Origin: Colimorpha sp045222295
Lineage (GTDB): Bacteria > Bacteroidota > Bacteroidia > Bacteroidales > P3
Reading direction: 5' to 3'
Length of the DNA stretch: 64,000 nt
Assembly (NCBI GenBank): GCA_045222295.1
Contig: JBGUXP010000021.1
Location: forward strand, 17,383 to 81,382
In this document: one piece after another, positions 38,315 through 45,362 of the stretch
How the letters are laid out: each line of letters begins with the position of its first letter
How positions within the stretch are numbered: position 1 is the first letter of the stretch
The notes under the pieces: model-generated
Told to the model about the DNA's origin: nothing
Seen by the model: only the letters and a program-made list of their open reading frames with translations
The model's database searches: none
Made by a program: the position numbers and the translations under genes

Positions 38315-38510
38315 GAGCTGACGCTCTTGTTTCTCTCAAAGCGAAGTCTGGAAAACTAGCCATGATACGAGAATAAGATGCGGATAGTTCACGCATAGGC
38401 GTGATTCCTTTCCCCTTATTTGTATCATTGGTATTCCAGACACCAGCTTTGAAAATAAGGTGAGTTAATCAACGGAGGGATTTGCGCCTTTCTTCACATC
38501 TTATTTGACA
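38315..38510 (+). ncRNA. Candidate structured RNA with switch-like alternative pairing
   Basis: Five nested stems: CAAAGC/GCTTTG (38337-38342, 38446-38451), GTCTGGAA/TTCCAGAC (38346-38353, 38434-38441), ATGATAC/GTATCAT (38362-38368, 38422-38428), AATAAG/CTTATT (38372-38377, 38415-38420) and TCACGC/GCGTGA (38389-38394, 38399-38404) with an ATAG loop. CTTATT can instead pair with AAATAAGG (38453-38460), which can also pair with CTTATTT (38500-38506). A small hairpin GAGCTGACGCTC (38315-38326) precedes. The strand is uncertain; I chose the one leading into the low-GC genes. No promoter was found on either strand. Confidence 0.5.
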
Positions 38511-38558
38511 CCAAAAGCAAGCTCATTTACGTTGAATGAGGGAGTTTTATTATTACCA

Positions 38559-39269
38559 ATGGATGAAAACAAGATGCAGGAAGAAGAACAAATAAAATTT
38601 GATGAAATGCCGGATATGTTCGGAAGAATGTTTACTTCTGAAACCGTTATGAAAGAAACATCCGCCATTGCACAACATAAAACTTACAGTTCTTTGTATG
38701 AAGAATTATGCGACAAGTGTTATCCAGAACGCTTTATGGAGCCATATAATGCCACGTTAGTTTCTGCAGCGACCAAAATATACAAAGAGATACTTCAGAG
38801 CGAAAACGACGAAGCACTTCAGAAAGATTTGATGCACAGGGCTTACAAGGAACTTGGAATAAAGTTTGACGGCACAAAGCTATACCAATATCTGATGGAG
38901 TACTTCAATCCACGTTTATATCTTAAGCCTTTTAATCCGGACAAATTGGAAGTTGCCAATGAATACTATCCATCAATCGAAGCAAATAAAAGAGATTACA
39001 TCGCATTGGAGAGCATTCAGGCAAAAGGGCAGTGGTTTATTGATGCGATAATCGAAGAACAAGCAGCCGAATGTGAGACACAAGAGCAAGAAGAAGTTAT
39101 GGCCTTCGATAGCGAAGTGGTTGAAAAAAACGAAAGAGAAGACGCAATTCGTCGATTTAACATGGATCAGTCATTTTTAGAAGAAATACGAAACTCATTG
39201 GGGATTTACCACTACAAAAAGTATATTCAAGAAAACTATGGCGGCTACATTGATGTTGATAACCTATAA
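38559..39269 (+). CDS. Unknown protein with J-domain-like motif (island gene 1)
   Basis: 236 residues from the ATG at 38559; the ATG at 38574 (MQEEEQIKFDEMPDMF) matches the start of its downstream paralogue and may be the real one. SLYEELCDKCYPERF (about 45-59) followed by a helix pair (AATKIYKEIL..., MHRAYKELGIKF) resembles the last part of a J-domain, where HPDxF would be the motif. A second region, KLYQYLMEYFNPRLYLKPFNPDKLEVA...RDYIALESI, is shared with the next gene. No membrane segment; the C-terminal half is acidic and helical. Base composition is AT-rich relative to flanking genes. Function unknown. Confidence 0.6.
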   Translation: MDENKMQEEEQIKFDEMPDMFGRMFTSETVMKETSAIAQHKTYSSLYEELCDKCYPERFMEPYNATLVSAATKIYKEILQSENDEALQKDLMHRAYKELGIKFDGTKLYQYLMEYFNPRLYLKPFNPDKLEVANEYYPSIEANKRDYIALESIQAKGQWFIDAIIEEQAAECETQEQEEVMAFDSEVVEKNEREDAIRRFNMDQSFLEEIRNSLGIYHYKKYIQENYGGYIDVDNL

Positions 39270-39280
39270 AGAATGATGCC

Positions 39281-39904
39281 ATGCAGGAGCAAGAAGAAAA
39301 CATACATTTTGACACAATGCCGGATTTTGGCGGAATGTTTACTCCCAAAACCAGCGATTGGGATAATGAGAAAGTATATGATTCTCTTTATGAAGAGTTG
39401 TCTGATAAATGTCGACCGGATAGGTTTCTCGGGGATGCTTCGGATAAGAAAAAGTTTCTGTTGGCTAATGAAATGTATCGAGAATTACAAACCAAGGAAA
39501 ATCATAACGATGATGAACTCATTGAACTTCGAGACGCTGCTATGGTCAAACTTGGCATACACATTTCAACAAAGAAACTATACGATTGGTTAGATCATTA
39601 TCTCAATCCCGAAGTGTACACGACAATGAAGCCTTACGATGCAGATCGCGTTGCGCAAGCTGGAGATTATTTCATACGAATGAGAGAATGCAGGGACGAC
39701 ATACATGCACTTGAGCATCTTCGAGACGAAGTTTCTTCTTTTATTGAAAGGAGGGTCGAGGAAGAAAAGCAGATGATGGAAATTCGGCAAAAGGAAGAGG
39801 AGAAAATTCAAAATAAGAAAGACGACCAACGAACTGCCATCATTATGCTTATTATAGTAGCTGTCGTTATTGGTATCGCTTTAATAGTGGAAGCAAACAA
39901 CTAG
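39281..39904 (+). CDS. Unknown J-domain-like, tail-anchored protein (island gene 2)
   Basis: 207 residues, a paralogue of island gene 1: MQEQEENIHFDTMPDFGGMFTP, SLYEELSDKCRPDRF (35-49) with the J-like CxPDRF core, helices ANEMYRELQ and DAAMVKLGIHI, then KLYDWLDHYLNPEVYTTMKPYDADRVAQAGDYF...RDDIHALEHL. It adds a coiled coil (FIERRVEEEKQMMEIRQKEEEKIQNKKDD) and a C-terminal membrane helix (about 187-203, IIMLIIVAVVIGIALIV). Eleven bases after gene 1. Function unknown; the anchor suggests the complex is on the inner membrane. Confidence 0.6.
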   Translation: MQEQEENIHFDTMPDFGGMFTPKTSDWDNEKVYDSLYEELSDKCRPDRFLGDASDKKKFLLANEMYRELQTKENHNDDELIELRDAAMVKLGIHISTKKLYDWLDHYLNPEVYTTMKPYDADRVAQAGDYFIRMRECRDDIHALEHLRDEVSSFIERRVEEEKQMMEIRQKEEEKIQNKKDDQRTAIIMLIIVAVVIGIALIVEANN

Positions 39905-39909
39905 AACAA

Positions 39910-40308
39910 ATGGCAATAATAGCAAACTTTTGGAACAGAATCTTAGAGTGGTTCGAAGACAGGCAATCAAGGGCTGCACTGGTACGCAGTTTCAATCGTT
40001 CGGCCAGAGAGGCATTCGTACAGGGGATAGTGCCTGTAATGATGGAAGCAAAGATTGTAAAGGGTGAGCCTCGTTACCGACACCAGTTTTCAAAAATACT
40101 CGATGGTAGTGGTTTCCGTATCAAAGCGTTCTCGGGTCGCCAATTATCAAAGCAAGAGGTAATCAATATCGGTACCACGATTTTGGCTAATGATGTACTT
40201 GTGCGACGAATGGTGGTGTTAGGATGGGATACCCTTCAAATACATTGTGACGTTGGGAACCACGGATGTCAATGGCAGTTGCATGATTATATTTTAATAG
40301 GAAGATAA
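39910..40308 (+). CDS. Unknown protein (island gene 3)
   Basis: 132 residues. Starts with an amphipathic helix (MAIIANFWNRILEWFEDRQSRAALVRSFNRSAREAFVQGIVPVMMEAKIVKG), then a mixed region (RHQFSKILDGSGFRIKAFSGRQLSKQEVINIGTTILANDVLVRRMVVLGWDTLQIHCDVGNHGCQWQLHDYI). No signal peptide or membrane helix, and no family recognised. It begins 5 bp after gene 2 and ends 2 bp before gene 4, so it is clearly part of the same operon. Confidence 0.55.
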   Translation: MAIIANFWNRILEWFEDRQSRAALVRSFNRSAREAFVQGIVPVMMEAKIVKGEPRYRHQFSKILDGSGFRIKAFSGRQLSKQEVINIGTTILANDVLVRRMVVLGWDTLQIHCDVGNHGCQWQLHDYILIGR

Positions 40309-40310
40309 AT

Positions 40311-40718
40311 ATGGATACTTTACAACAAACAATAGCTGACACTACGGCTATCGCAGCAGAACAAGCTGTTCAAAACGGGATTAATGTATGGATGATAATT
40401 GCTTTGGCTGAGTTTGTCGTCATTATTACTTTGCTGATAGGACGTAAACAAGGCGACAGCAATAAGTCGGAGCTAAAGCGGAATGTAATAGCTGAGGGTG
40501 ATTTGGATTTGAGGAACACTATGAATAGCATCGAAAACGCAGGACCGCTTTACAATCAACTTATCAGGGCATGTCATCCCGACCGATTTGCCCCCAATGA
40601 GGAGAAAATGACAATTGCCAATGAGTTGTCAATGCAAATCACGAAGAACAAACAGAATGTCAAACGCCTTGAGGCATTGCGCCAAGAGGCGAGAATTAAA
40701 CTTAATATTAACATTTAA
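40311..40718 (+). CDS. Unknown membrane protein with J-domain-like motif (island gene 4)
   Basis: 135 residues. One membrane helix (about 25-44, VWMIIALAEFVVIITLLIG) followed by a cytoplasmic domain with GPLYNQLIRACHPDRF (78-93), the best match in the island to the J-domain HPD motif, then IANELSMQITKNKQNVKRLEALRQEARIKLNINI. True J-domains have HPD between two helices that activate DnaK; here only the half after HPD is recognisable, so chaperone activity is uncertain. Confidence 0.6.
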   Translation: MDTLQQTIADTTAIAAEQAVQNGINVWMIIALAEFVVIITLLIGRKQGDSNKSELKRNVIAEGDLDLRNTMNSIENAGPLYNQLIRACHPDRFAPNEEKMTIANELSMQITKNKQNVKRLEALRQEARIKLNINI

Positions 40719-40729
40719 AATCAATCATT

Positions 40730-40948
40730 ATGGAAGAAGCAGGAGCAACAATTTTCGTTGGATTAATTGGTATGGCTATTAGTGGTGGCATCGGTTACCT
40801 TATTGGCCGAAATCGTAAAATCGGTGGCGGATGGTCGTTTGTTCTCGGTGCCATACTTGGTGTTATCGGGTGGATAATAGCTGCTTGCAGTGAAAAGACC
40901 AATGTCACTAAGTTTGACGATATGTCGAAGAATGGAGGAAACGTATGA
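40730..40948 (+). CDS. Small glycine-rich membrane protein (island gene 5)
   Basis: 72 residues, two short hydrophobic segments (TIFVGLIGMAISGGIGYLIG; WSFVLGAILGVIGWIIAACS) with GxxxG spacing, separated by a basic NRKIGGG turn: a hairpin in the membrane, similar to small superinfection-immunity or GlsB-like proteins. Ends 4 bp into the next gene (overlap ATGA). Confidence 0.55.
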   Translation: MEEAGATIFVGLIGMAISGGIGYLIGRNRKIGGGWSFVLGAILGVIGWIIAACSEKTNVTKFDDMSKNGGNV

Positions 40949-41136
40949 AAACCTGGGGCATAATACTGATAGTATTTGGTAGTTTAAGCCTCCTCGGAGC
41001 TCTGCTTGCCGCTGCTAACGGAGCGGCAGGCAGCGCAGGAGGAATTGCGTTTATTGTCCTGGGTGCTTACCTGATTTACCGTGCAAAACAGAAAGAAGAA
41101 GAAAACAACCAACAAGACAATTGGAGCAATGAGTAA
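40945..41136 (+). CDS. Small membrane protein (island gene 6)
   Basis: 63 residues: two membrane segments (WGIILIVFGSLSLLGALLAAANG; AGGIAFIVLGAYLIYRA) and a charged tail (KQKEEENNQQDNWSNE). Overlaps gene 5 by 4 bp and gene 7 by 8 bp. Family not recognised. Confidence 0.5.
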   Translation: MKTWGIILIVFGSLSLLGALLAAANGAAGSAGGIAFIVLGAYLIYRAKQKEEENNQQDNWSNE

Positions 41137-41836
41137 TACCAAACGCTTTCTCAGTACACTATTTATTGGATTGTTTGTCTCATTATGTGTTAGCTGTCAA
41201 TACAATCCACAACAAGCTGAGCAGTTAATATTTTCTGCCCCTGAAGCCATATCACTTGGCAGGTTTCAGACGCCGGACACCTGGAGCGAACATGTTCTGT
41301 ATTCCGCTTTCACTCTTTCTATTCCGAACACTATGGAAAGAAGTAATCCGAATGATAACTACAGAAGACAACTTAATAACTTAGGTGCTCCACAAATTGA
41401 AGGTGTGGTGATATTTCAGCAAAAATCATTAAACAATAGTTCTCTGGCAAAAGCTGATGAACATTATTGCCGAGTGCTTGTCAATTATGAAAAAGCCTCT
41501 CCCGGAGACTTGTTGCATTATAATGAAACAGAGGAAATAGATGCAGATGTACGAGCTTGGTTACTGGAGAATGTGAAAGGTAATTTGGCCTATTCACAGC
41601 AGTTACTCTCCTCGCCATCCTACGATTGGATAGACATTGGCGGTACAAAGGCAATACGGGTAAAGTACAGGCGTAGTGGTAACAATAGAAACACAACAGC
41701 ATGTGCAATGTACTATCTGTTTAACTACGATGAGATGGCGATGGTTATGACTGCGTATCGCGAACAAGATGCAAGTCAATGGCAATGCGATATGGAGAAT
41801 GTCATTAGAACTTTCCGATGGAATCGCGGTAAGTAA
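41129..41836 (+). CDS. Putative lipoprotein (island gene 7)
   Basis: 235 residues from MSNTKRFLSTLFIGLFVSLCVSC, a lipoprotein signal with the lipidated Cys at 23. The mature part has regular alternating segments (LYSAFTLSIPNTMERSNPNDNYRRQL, GVVIFQQKSL, IDIGGTKAIRVKYRRSG...AMYYLFNYDEMAMVMTAYREQD) suggesting a compact alpha/beta fold found in other Bacteroidales lipoproteins of unknown role. The preceding in-frame opening (41081) is the coding end of gene 6. Last gene of the low-GC operon. Confidence 0.6.
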   Translation: MSNTKRFLSTLFIGLFVSLCVSCQYNPQQAEQLIFSAPEAISLGRFQTPDTWSEHVLYSAFTLSIPNTMERSNPNDNYRRQLNNLGAPQIEGVVIFQQKSLNNSSLAKADEHYCRVLVNYEKASPGDLLHYNETEEIDADVRAWLLENVKGNLAYSQQLLSSPSYDWIDIGGTKAIRVKYRRSGNNRNTTACAMYYLFNYDEMAMVMTAYREQDASQWQCDMENVIRTFRWNRGK

Positions 41837-42065
41837 AAATGAGTATATCTTTCCCCAGAAAAGAGTATATCTTTCGTGCAAGTGGTGCGCCTCGCGAGCT
41901 TGACAAGCGAAGATATTCTCTTTATGCGTAGATGAGTATATCTTTTCTGGAGGGGTCAAATTGGCAGAGAAAAATGTCCTAAGACGACCGCCGACACACC
42001 GCCGAGGAATCACCGAGAGGTCGTGGGGTGATGTGGACTTTTGTGGCTTTCTGTGAAAACTTTTT
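41837..42065. other. Non-coding gap with GAGTATATCTTT repeats
   Basis: GAGTATATCTTT occurs at 41841-41852, 41863-41874 and 41934-41945, and once reversed (AAGATATTCTC, 41910-41920), forming a nested hairpin: AAAGAGTATATCTTTCG with CGAAGATATTCTCTTT, inside CCCCAGAAAAGA with TCTTTTCTGG-GGGG. It may terminate the island operon. A TATCGC-like sequence before the serC promoter shows nothing else. Confidence 0.6.
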
Positions 42066-42096
42066 TTTGTATATATAATTTTATTTACTATTTTTG
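42066..42096 (+). promoter_or_regulatory. Promoter of serC
   Basis: TTTG (42066-42069), 19-nt spacer, TATTTTTG (42089-42096): an exact consensus, 70 bp before the serC start. Confidence 0.85.
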
Positions 42097-42165
42097 TAGC
42101 CTATTCCTTTAGGGAAGAAAGAAGTTAATTAATTAAATATAAACCCTTTAAAACAAAAAACAACA

Positions 42166-43281
42166 ATGAAGACCGCTTATAATTTCAATGCAGGCCCTTG
42201 CGTCCTGCCCAAAGAGGCCATCGAGTCCACCATCGCCGCCATCCGCGACTTTGACAACACTGGTATTGGCCTGCTCGAGATCTCTCACCGTACCCCCGGT
42301 TGGGAGCGCACCATGGAAGAAACCCGCCAGCTCTGGCGTGACCTGCTGAACATCCCCGCTGAGTACGAGATTCTCTTCCTTGGTGGTGGTGCCAGCACCG
42401 GCTTCATGGATGTTCCCGCCAACCTCCTGAACAAGAAGGCTGCTTACCTGCAGACCGGCGTGTGGGCCAAGAAGGCTGCCAAAGAGGCTAAGAACTTCGG
42501 TGAGACCGTGATCGTGGCCAGCAGCGAGGACAAGACCTACAGCTACATTCCGAAGGGTTGGACCGTCCCCGCCGACGCCGACTACTTCCACATCACCACC
42601 AACAACACTATCTACGGTACCGAGATCCGCAAGGACTTCGCCGCCAACGAGATTAACAACGTGATGCTGGTCGCCGACATGAGCTCCGACATCATGAGCC
42701 GTCCTGTCGACGTGAAGAAGTACGGCCTCATCTACGGTGGCGCCCAGAAGAACGTCGGCCCCGCCGGTGTGACCTTCTACATCGTCCGCAAAGACATCCT
42801 CGGTAAGATCACCGACCGCACCTATATGAACCCCCTGCCCACCATGGTGGACTTCCGCACCCACGCCGCTGAAGAGGCCAAGAACATCTCCATGTTCAAC
42901 ACTCCTCCCGTGAGCGCCATCTTCGTGATGCACGAGACCCTGAAGTGGGTTAAGAACACCATCGGCGGTGTTGAGAACATGAACAAGATCAACCTTAAGA
43001 AGAGCGCCATGCTCTACGAGGAAATCGACCGCAACAGCATGTTCCGTGGTACTGCCGAGAAGGAAGACCGTTCCATCATGAACCACTGCTGGGTGATGGC
43101 TGAGGGTCGCGAGAACCTGCAGGATGCCTTCATGGCCTTCGCCAAGGAGCGCGGTATGGTCGGCATCAAGGGTCACCGCAGCGTGGGTGGCTTCCGCGCC
43201 AGCCTCTACAATGCTTGCCCCATCGAGGCCGTCGAGGCTCTCGTCCAGTGCATGCAGGACTTCGAGAAAGCTAACAAGTAA
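42166..43281 (+). CDS. serC: Phosphoserine aminotransferase
   Basis: 371 residues. Class V PLP aminotransferase: YNFNAGPCVLPKEAIE, GIGLLEISHRTPGWERTMEET, FLGGGASTGFMDVPANLL, VADMSSDIMSRPVDVKKYGLIYGGAQKNVGPAGVTFYIV (PLP lysine in AQKN), GHRSVGGFRASLYNACPIEAVEAL. Makes 3-phosphoserine from 3-phosphohydroxypyruvate. First gene of a serC-serA unit; a perfect 19-bp inverted repeat lies between them. Highly biased codon use suggests strong expression. Confidence 0.96.
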   Translation: MKTAYNFNAGPCVLPKEAIESTIAAIRDFDNTGIGLLEISHRTPGWERTMEETRQLWRDLLNIPAEYEILFLGGGASTGFMDVPANLLNKKAAYLQTGVWAKKAAKEAKNFGETVIVASSEDKTYSYIPKGWTVPADADYFHITTNNTIYGTEIRKDFAANEINNVMLVADMSSDIMSRPVDVKKYGLIYGGAQKNVGPAGVTFYIVRKDILGKITDRTYMNPLPTMVDFRTHAAEEAKNISMFNTPPVSAIFVMHETLKWVKNTIGGVENMNKINLKKSAMLYEEIDRNSMFRGTAEKEDRSIMNHCWVMAEGRENLQDAFMAFAKERGMVGIKGHRSVGGFRASLYNACPIEAVEALVQCMQDFEKANK

Positions 43282-43296
43282 GAGATTTTTAAAGCT

Positions 43297-43362
43297 CAAT
43301 CAGAACTAAAAGAACAAAAAGAAAACTGGACGGAATTCTGATAGTTCTTTTAGTTCTGATTG
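43297..43362. repeat. Perfect 19-bp inverted repeat between serC and serA
   Basis: CAATCAGAACTAAAAGAAC (43297-43315) and GTTCTTTTAGTTCTGATTG (43344-43362) are exact reverse complements. The arm holds the word AGAAC twice. The large hairpin could attenuate serA or protect the serC mRNA end. Confidence 0.85.
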
Positions 43363-43379
43363 ATAATAAAGAAAAAACA

Positions 43380-44396
43380 ATGGAAATCAGAGACGACGTA
43401 AAGGAAGGATTCGAGAAGAAGCTTCGCAAGGAGCCTACTTGCGTCTTCTCCGATGAAATAAAGATTTATCCGAAAATGAAAGTTTTAGTTGCTACTGAGA
43501 AACCCTTCGCCAAAGTGGCCGTTGACGGCATCCGCGAAGTGGTTGAGAAGAATGGCTACGAGCTGGCTCTTCTCGAGAAATATACCGACGTGAACGACCT
43601 CTACAAGGCCGTTGCCGATGCTGACGCCCTCATCGTCCGCTCCGACAAGGTAACCAAAGAGGTTATCGACCACGCCAAAAACCTAAAGATCGTCGTCCGT
43701 GCCGGTGCCGGTTACGACAACCTCGACCTTGAGGCTTGCACCGCCCGTGGCATCGTCGCCATGAACACCCCCGGTCAGAACAGCAACGCCGTTGCCGAGC
43801 TCGTCATGGGTATGCTTGTCTATGCCGTCCGTAACTTCTACAACGGCAAGAGCGGCAGTGAGCTCATGGGCAAGAAGCTGGGTATCCTCGCCTTCGGTAA
43901 CGTGGGACGCAACGTGGCCCGCATCGCCAAGGGCTTCGGTATGGAGGTCTACGCTTACGACGCCTTCATGACTGCCGAGCAGATCAACGCCACCGGTATG
44001 GCTACCGCCGTTGCCAACCAGGACGCCCTCTTCGAGACCTGCGACATCGTCAGCCTCCACATCCCCGCCACTGCGGAGACCAAGCAGAGCATCAACTACG
44101 ACCTCGTTGGCAAGATGCACAAGGGTGGTATCCTCGTGAACAGCGCCCGTAAGGAAGTCATCGATGAGGCCGGCCTGCTCAAGCTGATGGCCGAGCGCAC
44201 CGATATCAAGTACATCACCGACATCATGCCCGATGCCGATGCCGACTTCAAGGCTTTTGAAGGCCGCTACTTCGCCACCCCCAAGAAGATGGGTGCCCAG
44301 ACCGAAGAGGCCAACATCAACGCCGGTATCGCCGCCGCCAACCAGATTGCCGACTTCTTCAAGACCGGTAACAAGAAATTCCAGGTGAATAAATAA
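43380..44396 (+). CDS. serA: D-3-phosphoglycerate dehydrogenase
   Basis: 338 residues from the ATG at 43380; the family normally starts at MKVLVATEKPFAKVAVDGI (43476), giving 306 residues. The 32 extra residues (MEIRDDVKEGFEKKLRKE...) read as ordinary coding sequence but I recognise no homology. Catalytic features: IVVRAGAGYDNLDLEACTARGI, Rossmann loop LGILAFGNVGRNVARIAKG, GGILVNSARKEVIDEAGLL; the usual C-terminal ACT domain is absent, as in other short bacterial forms. Oxidises 3-phosphoglycerate, first step of serine synthesis. Confidence 0.93.
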   Translation: MEIRDDVKEGFEKKLRKEPTCVFSDEIKIYPKMKVLVATEKPFAKVAVDGIREVVEKNGYELALLEKYTDVNDLYKAVADADALIVRSDKVTKEVIDHAKNLKIVVRAGAGYDNLDLEACTARGIVAMNTPGQNSNAVAELVMGMLVYAVRNFYNGKSGSELMGKKLGILAFGNVGRNVARIAKGFGMEVYAYDAFMTAEQINATGMATAVANQDALFETCDIVSLHIPATAETKQSINYDLVGKMHKGGILVNSARKEVIDEAGLLKLMAERTDIKYITDIMPDADADFKAFEGRYFATPKKMGAQTEEANINAGIAAANQIADFFKTGNKKFQVNK

Positions 44397-44397
44397 A

Positions 44398-45348
44398 ATG
44401 CGCCTGTGCATTTTCAACCCTGAGCACGACCTTTGCCTAGCCAAAGGTCGTGCTCATTATGTCCCGCCACGGTCGGCTGTCGACTTCGCCCGCCGTGACG
44501 CAAGCATTATGCAGGTACTCTATCCCGATGCTCTTTGCACCTCCGTCTACGACTTCAGTTCATCACTCATCACTCATCACTCATCACTTCACGAAGTGGT
44601 GGCCTGGGGTTGGGACGCTGTGGTGAAGCATGAACTCCTCAAACGTGGCATTCCTGCCCAATTGCTCCCTTCGGACGAGGAGATAAATACTATCCGTGAA
44701 TTGCAGCACCGCTCCACCGTGCTACCTTTACAGGAGGACTGCCACGAGGTGCGTTCCATAGAAGATATGGAATCATTATTAAAAAAGCGCGAACATTGGG
44801 TCATGAAAGCCCCGTGGAGCGGAGCGGGTAGGGGGCTGCGCTGGGTCCACGGTGCCCTCACTGCCATCGACCGCGACTGGCTGTTGAAGACTGTCGCTGC
44901 ACAACGCTGCGTCATTGCAGAACCTCGTCGCGAAGTTGTCGCTGATGTGGCGTTGGAGTATCTACACACTCCTCAGTCAGCGCTTTGCGCTGCCAGCTCC
45001 CCTAACTTTGCTCCACTTCGGTCGCAGGCCATGTCTCCTTCGGAGCCAGGCAGAGGGGAGCAGCCAGAGTGTGTTAAGTTTGTCGGCTACAGCTATTTCA
45101 AGACAGGCAGCGGTGTCTACAAGGAAAATATTCCTTGGCCCGACGAGCAGATTGAATCTACCTTCTCATTGCTCCCCATCCGCCAGCGCATAGAGAATTG
45201 GCTAAACGATAACGTCTTCCCTTGTTATCGTGGGCCGCTGGGTGTCGATTTGATGGTCTGCACCGATGGCAGCATTCATGTCTCCGAAATCAATTTCCGC
45301 CACACCATGGGTATGATTGCTCATGAATCTTTAAACGTTAACCATTAA
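44398..45348 (+). CDS. ATP-grasp-like hypothetical protein with two repeat-derived insertions
   Basis: 316 residues. MRLCIFNPEHDLCLAKGRAHYVPPRSAVDFARRD, then VVAWGWDAVVKHELLKRGIPAQLLPSDEEINTIRELQHRS and the loop VMKAPWSGAGRGLRWV, resembling the ATP-grasp lysine-and-glycine-rich nucleotide loop, with C-terminal VDLMVCTDGSIHVSEINFRHTMGM (metal-binding E-x-N-x-R). A Bacteroidales family of unknown substrate. Residues 55-64 (SSSLITHHSS) come from four TCATCAC heptamers, and residues 190-226 (TPQSALCAASSPNF...) from a 111-bp palindromic element, both in frame. It begins one base after the serA stop. Confidence 0.82.
   Translation: MRLCIFNPEHDLCLAKGRAHYVPPRSAVDFARRDASIMQVLYPDALCTSVYDFSSSLITHHSSLHEVVAWGWDAVVKHELLKRGIPAQLLPSDEEINTIRELQHRSTVLPLQEDCHEVRSIEDMESLLKKREHWVMKAPWSGAGRGLRWVHGALTAIDRDWLLKTVAAQRCVIAEPRREVVADVALEYLHTPQSALCAASSPNFAPLRSQAMSPSEPGRGEQPECVKFVGYSYFKTGSGVYKENIPWPDEQIESTFSLLPIRQRIENWLNDNVFPCYRGPLGVDLMVCTDGSIHVSEINFRHTMGMIAHESLNVNH
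44560..44592 (+). repeat. Heptamer repeat (TCATCAC)4 in the ATP-grasp-like gene
   Basis: Four perfect TCATCAC units and a partial TTCAC encode SSLITHHSSLH. The same unit occurs twice in the alkD-like gene at 1369. Confidence 0.85.
44964..45074 (+). repeat. In-frame palindromic element in the ATP-grasp-like gene
   Basis: 111 bp (37 codons) bounded by perfect ACACACTC / GAGTGTGT, with internal hairpins CAGCGCTTTGCGCTG, AGCTCCCC / GGGGAGC and CTCCTTCGGAG. Its right end (AGAGTGTGT) resembles the end of the elements in the RlmI-like gene (GGAGTGTGTG). Confidence 0.85.
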
Positions 45349-45362
45349 CCGCTACGATTGAT

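Noticed and set aside
42066..42165. Serine or SAM riboswitch in the serC leader
   Set aside because: The leader is only about 65 nt and AT-rich, too short and without aptamer motifs.
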